DNA from: Bradyrhizobium sp. CCBAU 53338
GTDB lineage: Bacteria > Pseudomonadota > Alphaproteobacteria > Rhizobiales > Xanthobacteraceae
DNA: 64,000 bases
Assembly: GCF_015291665.1 (NCBI RefSeq)
Contig: NZ_CP030048.1
Coordinates: 2,728,001-2,792,000, forward strand
Direction: 5' to 3'
Positions 46,401 through 54,556 of this stretch are shown piece after piece. Under the pieces are notes generated by a model. The model did no database searches. It was not told where the DNA came from and worked only from the letters and a program-made list of their open reading frames with translations. Position 1 is the first letter of the stretch, and every line of letters starts with the position of its first letter. Made by a program: the position numbers and the translations under genes.

Positions 46401-49184
46401 GGTCATTGGTCGATCGGTGGTCTGACGCTGTCCGACGTCGGCAAGAGCATCTACGAGGTCGTGCCGAGCGGCTCGCAGCAGACCGGCGTGCTGGTGCAGA
46501 CGGTCGACAATCCCGGCAGTGGCGGGACCGACACCGGCAACGACTTCACCAACTTCCGCAACTTCACCGTCAGCGGCCAGAAGTTCGAGGATCTGACCGG
46601 CAACGGCAAGACCGCAGACGACCAGGGCTGGACCTATGGTACGGTGACGGTCTTCATCGACGAGGACAACAGCGGGGATTTGAGCGCCGGCGACAAGTCG
46701 ACGACGACCGATGCGACCGGTCACTGGTCGATTGGTGGACTGACGCTGTCCGACGTCGGCAAGAGCATCTACGAGGTCGTGCCGAGCGGCTCTGAGCAGA
46801 CCGGCGTGCTGGTGCAGACGGTCGACAATCCCGGCAGTGGCGGGACCGACACCGGCAACGACTTCACCAACTTCCGCAACTTCACCGTCAGCGGCCAGAA
46901 GTTCGAGGATCTGACCGGCAACGGCAAGACCGCAGACGACCAGGGCTGGACCTATGGTCCGGTGACGGTCTTCATCGACGAGGACAACAGCGGGGATTTG
47001 AGCGCCGGCGACAAGTCGACGACGACCGATGCGACCGGTCACTGGTCGATTGGTGGACTGACGCTGTCCGACGTCGGCAAGAGCATCTACGAGGTCGTGC
47101 CGAGCGGCTCTGAGCAGACCGGCGTGCTGGTGCAGACGGTCGACAATCCCGGCAGTGGCGGGACCGACACCGGCAACGACTTCACCAACTTCCGCAACTT
47201 CACCGTCAGCGGCCAGAAGTTCGAGGACCTGACCGGCAACGGCAAGACCGCCGACGACCAGGGCTGGACCTATGGTCCGGTGACGGTCTTCATTGACGAG
47301 GACAACAGCGGTACCCTGACGGCTGGTGACAAGTCGACGACCACCGATGCGACCGGTCACTGGTCGATTGGCGGGCTGACGCTGTCCGACGTCGGCAAGA
47401 GCATCTATGAAGTCGTGCCGAGCGGCTCTGAGCAGACTGGGGTGCTGGTGCAGACGGTCGACAATCCCGGCAGTGGTGGGACCGATACCGGCAATAACTT
47501 CACCAACTTCCGCAACTTCACCGTCAGCGGCCAGAAGTTCGAGGATCTGACCGGCAACGGCAAGACCGCCGATGACAAGCCCTGGAGCTATGGTGCGGTC
47601 ACGATCTACATCGACGAGGACAACAGCGGCACCTTGACGGCTGGCGACAAGTCGACGACCACCGATGCGACCGGTAACTGGTCGATTGGTGGTCTGACGC
47701 TGGCCGACGTTGGCAAGAAGATCTACGAGGTCGTGCCGGGCGGTTCGCAGCAGACCGGCGTGCTGGTGCAGACGGTCGACAATCCCGGCAGTGGCGGGAC
47801 CGATACCGGCAACAACTTTACCAACTTCGAGCTCTTCTCGATCTCGGGCAAAAAATACCTCGATGCCAATTCGAATGGAAAGATTGACGCCGGCATTGAT
47901 ACCGGTCTTGGCGGCATCAAGATCGATCTCTTTGCTTGGACCGACACCAATAACAACGGCAAGGTCGACTCGGGCGAGACATCGCTCCTCACAGTCGCGA
48001 CAACGGCGGCTGATGGTTCGTACTCGTTCAGCAATCTGGGCCCTGGCAAATACTTTGTGCAGGAGGAGGTGCCCGGAGGCTATACGGAGACCTTCGGTAC
48101 AGCGGGTTATGCAATCGTTGGAACGAGCGGCACTAACGTCACCAACGACAATTTTGCCAATGCAATCAACCAAACAACTCCCGGCCTGACCAAAGGCTAC
48201 TGGTCCACGCATTTGACGCTGTGGGATGTCTATAACGGAAATGAAAAGGGGGCGGGCGCTGAAGTGAATGTGACTCCGGGATATGACTGGAACCACAACG
48301 GCTCAACCGCAGCAATAACGCTTGCCAATCTGACCACGACCGGGAACTCGAGCGGCCTCGGCCAGGTCAAGACCGCAAACAATGGCGGCGGTGATTCCGG
48401 GTTACTGATGGGCGATCTCAACCATGATGGGCTTGTGGGCGGCGACGGGTCGTCTGACCATCTGTTCTTCGACCTTGCCTCCGCCCAGGTACTTGCGAAT
48501 ACCTCAGTGTCGGGGGATGCCCGCGCTATTCTCGCAAGCCAGGCAGTAGCCGCGCAACTCAACGAGTACGTCGATTATGCCTATGACATGGCGCACGGTG
48601 GTGTGGCAGCAGGCTTTGACGCATCTCCCACCGGACTGATCGAAGAGGCGGTGCTGTGGTTGAAGGGAACTGGGCTGATCAGTAACGGCGATAGCAAATT
48701 GAATTGGTCAACCGCCAACGACCTGACGTCTCCGTCTGTTCAGGCGATCATCAATCTCGGCAGTACTTCGTCGAACCCGGCAGTTGGCACCAACGATTAT
48801 ACGATTAGCGGCAATGCCATTACGTTCAAGAGCACGTCGATGCCGTCGAGCGACGCATCGTGGAACAAGTTCGTTGCAGTATTCAACGAAACGGCGGCCG
48901 GTTACCATCCAAACACGGGGAATGCCGCTGTCGACGCTACTCAATACACTGTTACGGCGACCGGCGAAGGCCTGAAAAACGCTCTCGCGGCCTACAACCA
49001 TGGATTGGATGGTACGACGGCGGGATTTGTCGTGAGTGCCGATGGGAGCTTGATCGGCTGGCAGGATAGCCTTGGCGGTGCCGTATACGATGTGCATGCC
49101 AATACGACAGACGCTTTCTGGGGCATCCTGGAGGACCAGAACCTGCTCGGCATACACCCGATCGCAGGCATCAGCCACGCTTAG
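43461..49184 (+). CDS. SdrD_B-type repeat surface protein (1907 residues)
   Basis: A large secreted-type protein without an N-terminal signal peptide. Residues 1-370 hold an Ig-like segment (MDYAPGSTAEITVSGFSSGD) and a lectin-like beta domain. An SdrD_B/Cna-B-like domain follows at about 374-505 (SGFKYNDLNTNGVLDPATDL). Nine 106-residue repeats occupy 511-1464, each with a DEDNSGDLSAGDK-type acidic loop that could bind calcium. Another SdrD_B domain starts at about 1457 (SGKKYLDANSNGKIDAGIDT). The last 330 residues or so form a separate domain beginning GLTKGYWSTHLTLWDVYNG. The ATG has GGAGGG about 7 nt upstream. The C-terminus lacks obvious RTX repeats, so export by the nearby type I system is inferred from context and the missing signal peptide. 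Confidence 0.88.
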   Translation: MATFKYDPATGTYTLVDDTQLIADPTLANLSVATDQMDYAPGSTAEITVSGFSSGDTVEITAQVVEADGTLDAITFDTILTVDGNGTGLTTMWIDPTLYTNQTILLTATDLTAGVMTTEIFTDATPPVPTDFGYVDAHIDLATTNATTLSDAGAIWANSGTALVPGKTSGTGTYSTFSEVQTSSGSEQGFNTSANGVLDEKYSDVHNHQLHLTNLVAVYDDGSVVGSGTPTGTTYYEFKLDLHQSGSKPYLSLDGLQIWQSHTDNLGLNTYTATPDTDGSQPSTAPSFSFNAGVATQIYDLGAHSVLLNASFAAGSGGGSDVIVLIPTADFDPSLGNAIYLYSAFGNQGADWQANSTFEEWGALTGTNSTPNPTAILSGFKYNDLNTNGVLDPATDLPLQGWTIDLYKDNDNSGTLTAADTLFASTSTDASGAYQFGDLVTGIAAGNYIIVEENQAGWTETPDIHTTLVNAAFNAGDAEHGYAVTVLATDTTRTGFNFANHESNFSASGQKFEDLTGDGKTADDQGWTYGPVTIFIDEDNSGTLTAGDKSTTTDATGHWSIGGLTLSDVGKIIYEVVPSGSEQTGVLVQTVDNPGGGGTDTGNDFTNFRNFTVSGQKFEDLTGNGKTADDQGWTYGPVTVFIDEDNSGDLSAGDKSTTTDATGHWSIGGLTLSDVGKSIYEVVPSGSEQTGVLVQTVDNPGSGGTDTGNDFTNFRNFTVSGQKFEDLTGNGKTADDQGWTYGPVTVFIDEDNSGDLSAGDKSTTTDATGHWSIGGLTLSDVGKSIYEVVPSGSEQTGVLVQTVDNPGSGGTDTGNDFTNFRNFTVSGQKFEDLTGNGKTADDQGWTYGPVTVFIDEDNSGDLSAGDKSTTTDATGHWSIGGLTLSDVGKSIYEVVPSGSEQTGVLVQTVDNPGSGGTDTGNDFTNFRNFTVSGQKFEDLTGNGKTADDQGWTYGPVTVFIDEDNSGDLSAGDKSTTTDATGHWSIGGLTLSDVGKSIYEVVPSGSQQTGVLVQTVDNPGSGGTDTGNDFTNFRNFTVSGQKFEDLTGNGKTADDQGWTYGTVTVFIDEDNSGDLSAGDKSTTTDATGHWSIGGLTLSDVGKSIYEVVPSGSEQTGVLVQTVDNPGSGGTDTGNDFTNFRNFTVSGQKFEDLTGNGKTADDQGWTYGPVTVFIDEDNSGDLSAGDKSTTTDATGHWSIGGLTLSDVGKSIYEVVPSGSEQTGVLVQTVDNPGSGGTDTGNDFTNFRNFTVSGQKFEDLTGNGKTADDQGWTYGPVTVFIDEDNSGTLTAGDKSTTTDATGHWSIGGLTLSDVGKSIYEVVPSGSEQTGVLVQTVDNPGSGGTDTGNNFTNFRNFTVSGQKFEDLTGNGKTADDKPWSYGAVTIYIDEDNSGTLTAGDKSTTTDATGNWSIGGLTLADVGKKIYEVVPGGSQQTGVLVQTVDNPGSGGTDTGNNFTNFELFSISGKKYLDANSNGKIDAGIDTGLGGIKIDLFAWTDTNNNGKVDSGETSLLTVATTAADGSYSFSNLGPGKYFVQEEVPGGYTETFGTAGYAIVGTSGTNVTNDNFANAINQTTPGLTKGYWSTHLTLWDVYNGNEKGAGAEVNVTPGYDWNHNGSTAAITLANLTTTGNSSGLGQVKTANNGGGDSGLLMGDLNHDGLVGGDGSSDHLFFDLASAQVLANTSVSGDARAILASQAVAAQLNEYVDYAYDMAHGGVAAGFDASPTGLIEEAVLWLKGTGLISNGDSKLNWSTANDLTSPSVQAIINLGSTSSNPAVGTNDYTISGNAITFKSTSMPSSDASWNKFVAVFNETAAGYHPNTGNAAVDATQYTVTATGEGLKNALAAYNHGLDGTTAGFVVSADGSLIGWQDSLGGAVYDVHANTTDAFWGILEDQNLLGIHPIAGISHA
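44991..47852 (+). repeat. Nine tandem 318-bp repeats, nearly identical
   Basis: The AAG codon of the QKFEDLTG motif recurs at 44991, 45309, 45627, 45945, 46263, 46581, 46899, 47217 and 47535, every step 318 bp. Units 2-7 carry the GDLSAGDK loop; units 1, 8 and 9 carry GTLTAGDK, and unit 9 is the most diverged. Inner units are almost identical even at synonymous sites. Confidence 0.96.
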
Positions 49185-49209
49185 GATTGCGACCAGGACT
49201 TTGTGGACG

Positions 49210-49241
49210 GAAACCCGCGGCAGATATCTGCCGCGGGTTTC
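49210..49241. terminator. Perfect 32-bp palindrome between convergent genes
   Basis: GAAACCCGCGGCAGAT is followed at once by its exact reverse complement ATCTGCCGCGGGTTTC. It lies 25 bp after the stop of the SdrD_B-type gene and 9 bp before the stop of the protease gene. With A-rich and T-rich ends it suits a bidirectional terminator. Confidence 0.8.
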
Positions 49242-49250
49242 TATTGCCGG

Positions 49251-51617
49251 TCATGCAACCAGCGTCCACGGCGTTCCCGAGTGGAGCTGGTTCGAGGCCA
49301 CGCCGGTCACGTCGACAACCGTTACCGGCGTCTGCCCGTTGTGGGCATCGACGACAACGTTGGTTCCCCCATGCCCGTCAGAGAGCAGGTTTAGCCATCC
49401 ATCCGTGACGGGATTGGTGCCGACATATCCGGCGGACGTGAGGATCTGATTCAGGTCGATAATATCCTGGCCCGCAGTAAAGTCGCGAATGACGGCTCCT
49501 GCGGTGGTCAGGAATTTGAACATGAAGGTGTCGCTGCCGGAGCCTCCATAGAGAACGTCAGCGCCGTGCCCGGCGACGATCGTGTCATTGCCGCGGCCGC
49601 CCTGGATCGTGTCGCCGAAATCGTTGGCGATGATGGTGTCGTTGCCATCTCCGGCCCAGGCGTTCTTGATGATCGTGCTGGCTCCGATCTGTAGGGCCTT
49701 GCCGGCGATGGTGTCGGTCGCGCCCCGATTCAAGTCGAGATATGATCCTGTCGAAACTGCCGCGGTGTTGATTGTCGCGGATCCGCTGGCATCGTTGAGG
49801 ACCTGCCGACTTGCGCCGGCGGCGGTTGCGAACTCGTCCGTGTAGACGTACGTGGTCGGTGTATTCGGCGCGTCGCCGAGTGCGGTCAAAGTCCAGCTGT
49901 TGAGCGTTCCGACGTTGCCCGACACTGAATCGGTCACCGTCAGGGTCCAGGTGCCCTTTGCATCCTCGCCCCAGAAACTATTGGCGGTCGTTTCGAATAC
50001 GATACCGCTGCCGGTGCCGCCGGTTGGATGTGACGCAAGCACCGCTGTCGTTCCACTCGACGAAGTCAGTGTGACCGCCAAATCGGAGACATGAGCGTGG
50101 GTGATGTTGAGATCGATCACCATCTTCTCGACCTCCAGTGAGGACGCAAAGGTGATCTGGCTTTGCAGGCTGCCGGAGCCATCCGGGATGGCCGCGTTAT
50201 CGGTGTGGCCGGCCGATTCAGTTGACATGTTGGCGTAGGTTGATTGCTTTTGCCAGCTCTCGGCCAATCGAACCGCGGCGGTCGCATCGACCAGGCCGAA
50301 GCCATAGTCGTTGCTGAAATGCAATCCACCGCCGTTCCAGTCGTGCGCGCCGTTGGTTTGCCAGCCGGTATTGGTCGGGTCGGAATTCTTGGCCGAGTAA
50401 GCCAGAATGTCCATCACGTCGCGATAGCCGAGAGTGGGGTTTGCCTGCAGCATCAGGGCGATCACACCAGCGACGGTTGGTGCCGCGTAGGATGTGCCGG
50501 CTGCAGACGTATAATCGTCAGTTGAATAACCGGCGGAGCCGAGCCGATCGTCGGTATAGGTTCCCAGGCCTGGAGCCGAGACGAGCAGCGCGGCGCCTGG
50601 CGTGCTGAATGTGGTGATGCGGCCGTTGATGTCCGTAGCGGCCACCGTGATCACGTAAGGATCGTTCTGATAGTTGTGATAGTTGACGTTGTCGCCGGTC
50701 GCGCGGCCATTGCCCGCGGCGAAAACCATATCGATTCCAAGTCCGCCCCGGCCGTTGGCGGCATCATTGAGTATCGCCGACTTTGACGACCCAAACGAAG
50801 AGCTGAAGAAATTATCCTGATACGCGGCGCTGTAGCCCCAGCTCGCGTTGGCGACGTCCATACCATTGGTAGCCAAGTGGTTGAAAGCATCAGCAATCTG
50901 GCTTGGGCCTCCGGTAGAGTAGCTGATGCGAAATCCGGCGATTCCGGCGTGGTAGGCAATTCCTGCGATACCTGATCCATCGTGTGCAGCGGCAAGGACG
51001 CCGGCGACTGTCGTGCCGTGGCTATCGGATGAAGTGCCGTAGGCGTCGCTTCCGCCGTTGGTCGCGTCGTAGTCGAGATTCGATAAATAGTTCGGGCTCA
51101 AGTCGGGATGATTGTAGTCGATGCCATCGTCGACGATGCCAATCTTGATACCCGCACCTGTGTAGTTCTGCCACGCCTTTGGGACGTTGATGCCAGTTGT
51201 CGGATTGGTGAGGCTCCATTGCCAGTTTGCGAAGTAGGGATCTGTGGGTAACGCCGTATCACCAATTGCCGGAGCGAGGGGGCGCCAGGTGGTCGTCACG
51301 TCATGGAGGGTAAGAGTCGTCGCGCCTTGGCCGAGTGTGGTCGACCCTGTGCTGCTGCCGCTCGTTGTGCCGCCACTCGTTGTCCCGCCGCTGCTGGTGG
51401 CGCCGCCACCCTTCTTCGCAGCGAAGCTCTCCGGCGCGCCCGCATCCGAGGTTGAAGCATCCGTTCCGAGCCCGCGATCCTCTGAATGGCCCGCTGGATT
51501 GTCCATCGATCCGACATGTGCCGAGGCGATGTTCAGTCCGACGAATTCCCATTCCAGAGCATTTGCATCCGCTTCAGAGAAATTCCCGTACTGATCATTC
51601 ACGCCCCGCTTCGCCAT
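49251..51617 (-). CDS. Subtilisin-like protease with P-domain and RTX C-terminus
   Basis: A 788-residue secreted-type serine protease. The S8 (kexin-like) domain runs from about 150 to 480 with Asp163 (GIVDDGIDYNHPDL), His200 (DSHGTTVAGVLAA), oxyanion Asn303 (FAAGNG) and Ser376 (GTSYAAPTVAGV). A P/Homo-B domain follows at about 490-620 (GTWTLTVTDSVSGNVGTLNS). RTX repeats then appear (GNDTIIANDFGDTIQGGRGN, then DVLYGGSGSDTFMFK), and the C-terminus ends GTPWTLVA. No signal peptide is seen, and RTX plus this tail point to type I export. A Gly/Ser/Thr linker lies at 69-97. The ATG at 51617 has AAGGAG about 5 nt upstream; 51659 is rejected. It may process the neighbouring giant proteins. Confidence 0.92.
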   Translation of the reverse strand: MAKRGVNDQYGNFSEADANALEWEFVGLNIASAHVGSMDNPAGHSEDRGLGTDASTSDAGAPESFAAKKGGGATSSGGTTSGGTTSGSSTGSTTLGQGATTLTLHDVTTTWRPLAPAIGDTALPTDPYFANWQWSLTNPTTGINVPKAWQNYTGAGIKIGIVDDGIDYNHPDLSPNYLSNLDYDATNGGSDAYGTSSDSHGTTVAGVLAAAHDGSGIAGIAYHAGIAGFRISYSTGGPSQIADAFNHLATNGMDVANASWGYSAAYQDNFFSSSFGSSKSAILNDAANGRGGLGIDMVFAAGNGRATGDNVNYHNYQNDPYVITVAATDINGRITTFSTPGAALLVSAPGLGTYTDDRLGSAGYSTDDYTSAAGTSYAAPTVAGVIALMLQANPTLGYRDVMDILAYSAKNSDPTNTGWQTNGAHDWNGGGLHFSNDYGFGLVDATAAVRLAESWQKQSTYANMSTESAGHTDNAAIPDGSGSLQSQITFASSLEVEKMVIDLNITHAHVSDLAVTLTSSSGTTAVLASHPTGGTGSGIVFETTANSFWGEDAKGTWTLTVTDSVSGNVGTLNSWTLTALGDAPNTPTTYVYTDEFATAAGASRQVLNDASGSATINTAAVSTGSYLDLNRGATDTIAGKALQIGASTIIKNAWAGDGNDTIIANDFGDTIQGGRGNDTIVAGHGADVLYGGSGSDTFMFKFLTTAGAVIRDFTAGQDIIDLNQILTSAGYVGTNPVTDGWLNLLSDGHGGTNVVVDAHNGQTPVTVVDVTGVASNQLHSGTPWTLVA

Positions 51618-52828
51618 CGAATCTCCTTGCATGTAGCGACGAAAGAAAATGCGCCTCATGTCGCGCGTGTTGCGCGGAGATCCGACGACGGAGCGATTTA
51701 AGGGTGGGTAAATTCAGTCGTTAAACTGAGATCGGCGGCGCCAAAGCGCTTACGGACGAAGCGCATGCTTCCGGACTGATTTAATGGCGCGTAAATTTGA
51801 TTTATCTTTGTTTATGTTGATCGCCTCGTGATCGGTAAAATCGTCCGACGAGATCGGGGGTGCCCGCGCTGAATTCCCGCGTAGCGCCGCTTCCCGCTTC
51901 CCGCTGCGCGCCGAGTGAAAATGAAATTCGTATATTCCAAAGATTCGGATTGACAGAAGTTCGTGACTGGCGTATAGCCATGCCATCCTGGCCCGTCAAA
52001 AGGGCGTATCGCGATCGTCACGACACGGGGCTGGGATGCGGTGGCCGCGACGGCGTCGGCGCGAACAGGGTCGCAGGGCGGGGCTCCTTCGATGGTGCTC
52101 CGTGAGCGGCGATTGGGCGCGGTACGACACGGCGCTGACGGCGTCTCCATACGGTCTCGACGGTGCGCGCACGCCAACCGTCGAGGGTCCGGTGGAGGTG
52201 TGCGCGGACGGAGAAGTCGTGTGGTCCTGGCGCCCGAAGCTGGCGCCAAGCCTTGTGGAGGCGTCTCGCGCCAACCGGCGTGAACGCGAACATCCGCCTA
52301 GCGACGGGGGCAATTGAGCTCGTCTCCCCGAGGAGAGCACGAAGGACACCGTTAAAACCATCCGCGCAGGGAAGGCCGGGATGCCGGCATCACCTGTGAC
52401 CCACCCGTGCGCACTTTCTTCGCACACGGGCTGCGGGTGCCGGCCGGCGCCCGACCTTCCCTGCGCCCTTTCCTCCGGGAAAAGGGAGTTCCCAGATTGA
52501 ACCCGGGCATGTTGCGCCGCGGGAGCGCGAACCCATGTCCACGATTTGAGATATGACGGGGCGGGCGCCGGCGCCGCCTTATGCCACCCGGCTGCTTCCA
52601 GGTGCGCTCCAATCGATAATAAATATCGTAAATATCGTTGATGCCGTAGCTCTACGGGCACTTTTACCTTTCAGCGAGGATTGCTTTCTCGACGCGGAAG
52701 GGCTGTGCTAGACATTGTGCTCAATTGGATGAGAATTGTTACGGCTGCCAGCCGGTCTTTAACTTTGCCGGGCGTTGTCGCTCCGGTCGGTCGTTTTTGA
52801 TTAGAGGGGCGGGCATCCGCCGGATTGT
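51618..52828. other. 1.2-kb gap between the protease and type I secretion genes
   Basis: Short frames here are Arg/Gly/Pro-rich and overlap on both strands; none is convincing. Near 51781-51795 there is a near CtrA site (TTAA-N7-TAAA) in the AT-rich zone upstream of the protease. From about 52020 to 52620 the DNA is GC-rich and contains the structured element at 52364-52466. A second AT-rich zone at 52612-52645 may hold the promoter for the ABC transporter gene. Confidence 0.5.
52364..52466. repeat. Structured 103-bp inverted-repeat element
   Basis: The outer arms begin GCGCAGGGAAGG (52364-52375) and end CCTTCCCTGCGC (52455-52466), extended inward by imperfectly paired CGGG/GCCGGC blocks. 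An inner hairpin pairs CCCGTGCGC (52404-52412) with GCACACGGG (52422-52430) with one mismatch. I recognise the sequence style as a dispersed intergenic element of Bradyrhizobium; copy number was not checked. Confidence 0.55.
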
Positions 52829-54547
52829 GTGAGCGCGCCTTTTAAAAGGCCGGACGAACTCCGGCGCCTGCTGCAGACCTGCCAAGGCTACTTTCTGACG
52901 GCCGGCATCTTCAGCCTCTCCATTAATCTGCTGTATCTCGCCGGCCCGCTCTACATGCTGCAGGTCTATGACCGCGTGATCTCGAGCGCCAGCGAGATCA
53001 CGTTGTTGATGCTCACCATCGCGCTGCTGCTGGCCTTCATGGCGCTTGCCGGACTGGATGCGGTTCGTGCGCGCGTGTTGACCCGCGCAAGCATCCGTCT
53101 CGACCAGAAGATCGCGTCGCGTGTCATGACCGCGATCATCGATCGCTCGGCCGTCGCGGGTGGCGCCCGCAGCCAGGCGCTGCGCGATTTCGATACGTTT
53201 CGTCAGTTCATCACCGGTACCGGCGTCCATGCGATCTTCGATCTGCCATGGGCGCCGATCTACATCGCCGTCATCTTCGTGCTGCATCCCTTCCTCGGGG
53301 CATTCGCACTCGCCTGCTCGATCGTCCTGGTCCTGATGGCCCTGCTCAGCGAGTGGCTGGTCAAGCTGCCGCTGACGGAATCGAACGAGGCTGCGTCCCG
53401 CAGCTACAGTTTCACCGAGATGAGCCTGCGCAACACCGAAGTGGTCCGTGCCATGGGCATGACCGGCGGCCTGTTGCGGCGCTGGGGCCGCGACCGCGAC
53501 CGGATGCTGGAGCGGCAGGTGGCTGCAAGCGATCGCGCGGCCGCGATCCAGAGCCTGATCCGTTTCCTGCGGCTCGCAATGCAGTCCTTGATCCTGGGAC
53601 TTGGCGCCTATCTCGTGATCGAGCGGCTCACGACGACCGGCTCGATGTTCGCCGCCAGCATCCTGCTCGGACGCGCGCTGCAGCCGGTCGAGCAGATCGT
53701 CGGCTCGTGGCGGGGTTTGGTGTCGGCGCGGGCCGCCTTCCTTCGTATTCGTGAACTGCTCCAGGCACATCCCGTTCTCGAGGCGGGGTTGACGCTGCCC
53801 AAGCCCAGGGGCCGTCTGTCGGTCGAAGCGCTCACTTTCGTCCCGGCGGGTACGGCGAAGCCGATTCTGCGGGGCGTCACATTCGCGATTGAAGCGGGGG
53901 AGGTGCTCGGCGTCATCGGTCCTTCGGGCGCCGGCAAGTCGACGCTCTCGCGCCACCTCGTCGGTGTGCTGACGCCGTCGGCCGGAGCCGTGCGGCTGGA
54001 CGGCGCGGGCGTCTCGACCTGGGTCAAGCGCGCGATCGGCGACCACATCGGCTATCTGCCTCAGGACATCGAGTTGTTTTCCGACACGATCGCCGCAAAC
54101 ATCGGGCGCTTCGACGAGGGGAACGACAAGGAGGTCATCCTTGCCGCTCAGCTCTCGGGCGTGCACGAGATGATCCTGAAGCTGCCGAACGGCTACGACA
54201 CGCAGGTCGGCGAAGGCGGCGCCATCCTGTCCGGCGGCTTCCGCCAGCGCATCGGACTGGCGCGAGCGGTCTATGGCAGCCCCAGCATCGTTGTTCTCGA
54301 CGAACCCAGCTCGAATCTCGACAGCGAGGGCGACGTCGCGCTTGCGGACTGCATCGTACAACTGAAGAAGCGGGGAGCCACCGTCGTCATCGTCTCGCAT
54401 CGCCCGGCCACCATCGGCGTCGTCGACAAGATCCTGGTCCTCCGGGAGGGCGTCGCCGAGATGTTCGGGCCGCGCGCCGAGATCATGGCGCGCCTGACCC
54501 GTCCCGTACCCGTGCCCGTGCACGCGGTGCAAGGCTCCAGCAGCTAG
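52829..54547 (+). CDS. Type I secretion ABC transporter (PrtD-like permease/ATPase)
   Basis: A 572-residue fused membrane and ATPase protein. The transmembrane half (about 15-300) has LLQTCQGYFLTAGIFSLSIN and the AGPLYMLQVYDRVISSASEI pattern typical of PrtD-type exporters. The nucleotide domain has Walker A GPSGAGKST at 364-372, the ABC signature in ILSGGFRQRIGLARA, Walker B IVVLDEPSSNLD and the His switch in VIVSHRP. There is no C39 peptidase or large N-terminal domain, as expected for RTX/adhesin exporters. The start is GTG at 52829 with a weak ribosome site. It is 9 bp before the HlyD gene. It energises export across the inner membrane of nearby giant proteins lacking signal peptides. Confidence 0.94.
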   Translation: MSAPFKRPDELRRLLQTCQGYFLTAGIFSLSINLLYLAGPLYMLQVYDRVISSASEITLLMLTIALLLAFMALAGLDAVRARVLTRASIRLDQKIASRVMTAIIDRSAVAGGARSQALRDFDTFRQFITGTGVHAIFDLPWAPIYIAVIFVLHPFLGAFALACSIVLVLMALLSEWLVKLPLTESNEAASRSYSFTEMSLRNTEVVRAMGMTGGLLRRWGRDRDRMLERQVAASDRAAAIQSLIRFLRLAMQSLILGLGAYLVIERLTTTGSMFAASILLGRALQPVEQIVGSWRGLVSARAAFLRIRELLQAHPVLEAGLTLPKPRGRLSVEALTFVPAGTAKPILRGVTFAIEAGEVLGVIGPSGAGKSTLSRHLVGVLTPSAGAVRLDGAGVSTWVKRAIGDHIGYLPQDIELFSDTIAANIGRFDEGNDKEVILAAQLSGVHEMILKLPNGYDTQVGEGGAILSGGFRQRIGLARAVYGSPSIVVLDEPSSNLDSEGDVALADCIVQLKKRGATVVIVSHRPATIGVVDKILVLREGVAEMFGPRAEIMARLTRPVPVPVHAVQGSSS

Positions 54548-54556
54548 GCGCGTCCC

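Noticed and set aside
44724..48296. 1190-codon minus-strand open frame opposite the SdrD_B-type gene
   Set aside because: It is the antisense shadow of the 318-bp repeats: a repeat length divisible by three keeps the opposite frame open. It is rich in His/Arg/Val in the pattern of antisense translation.
51781..51795. Possible fourth CtrA box upstream of the protease (TTAA-N7-TAAA)
   Set aside because: The second half-site has a mismatch and the region is AT-rich, so it was not counted with the three exact sites.
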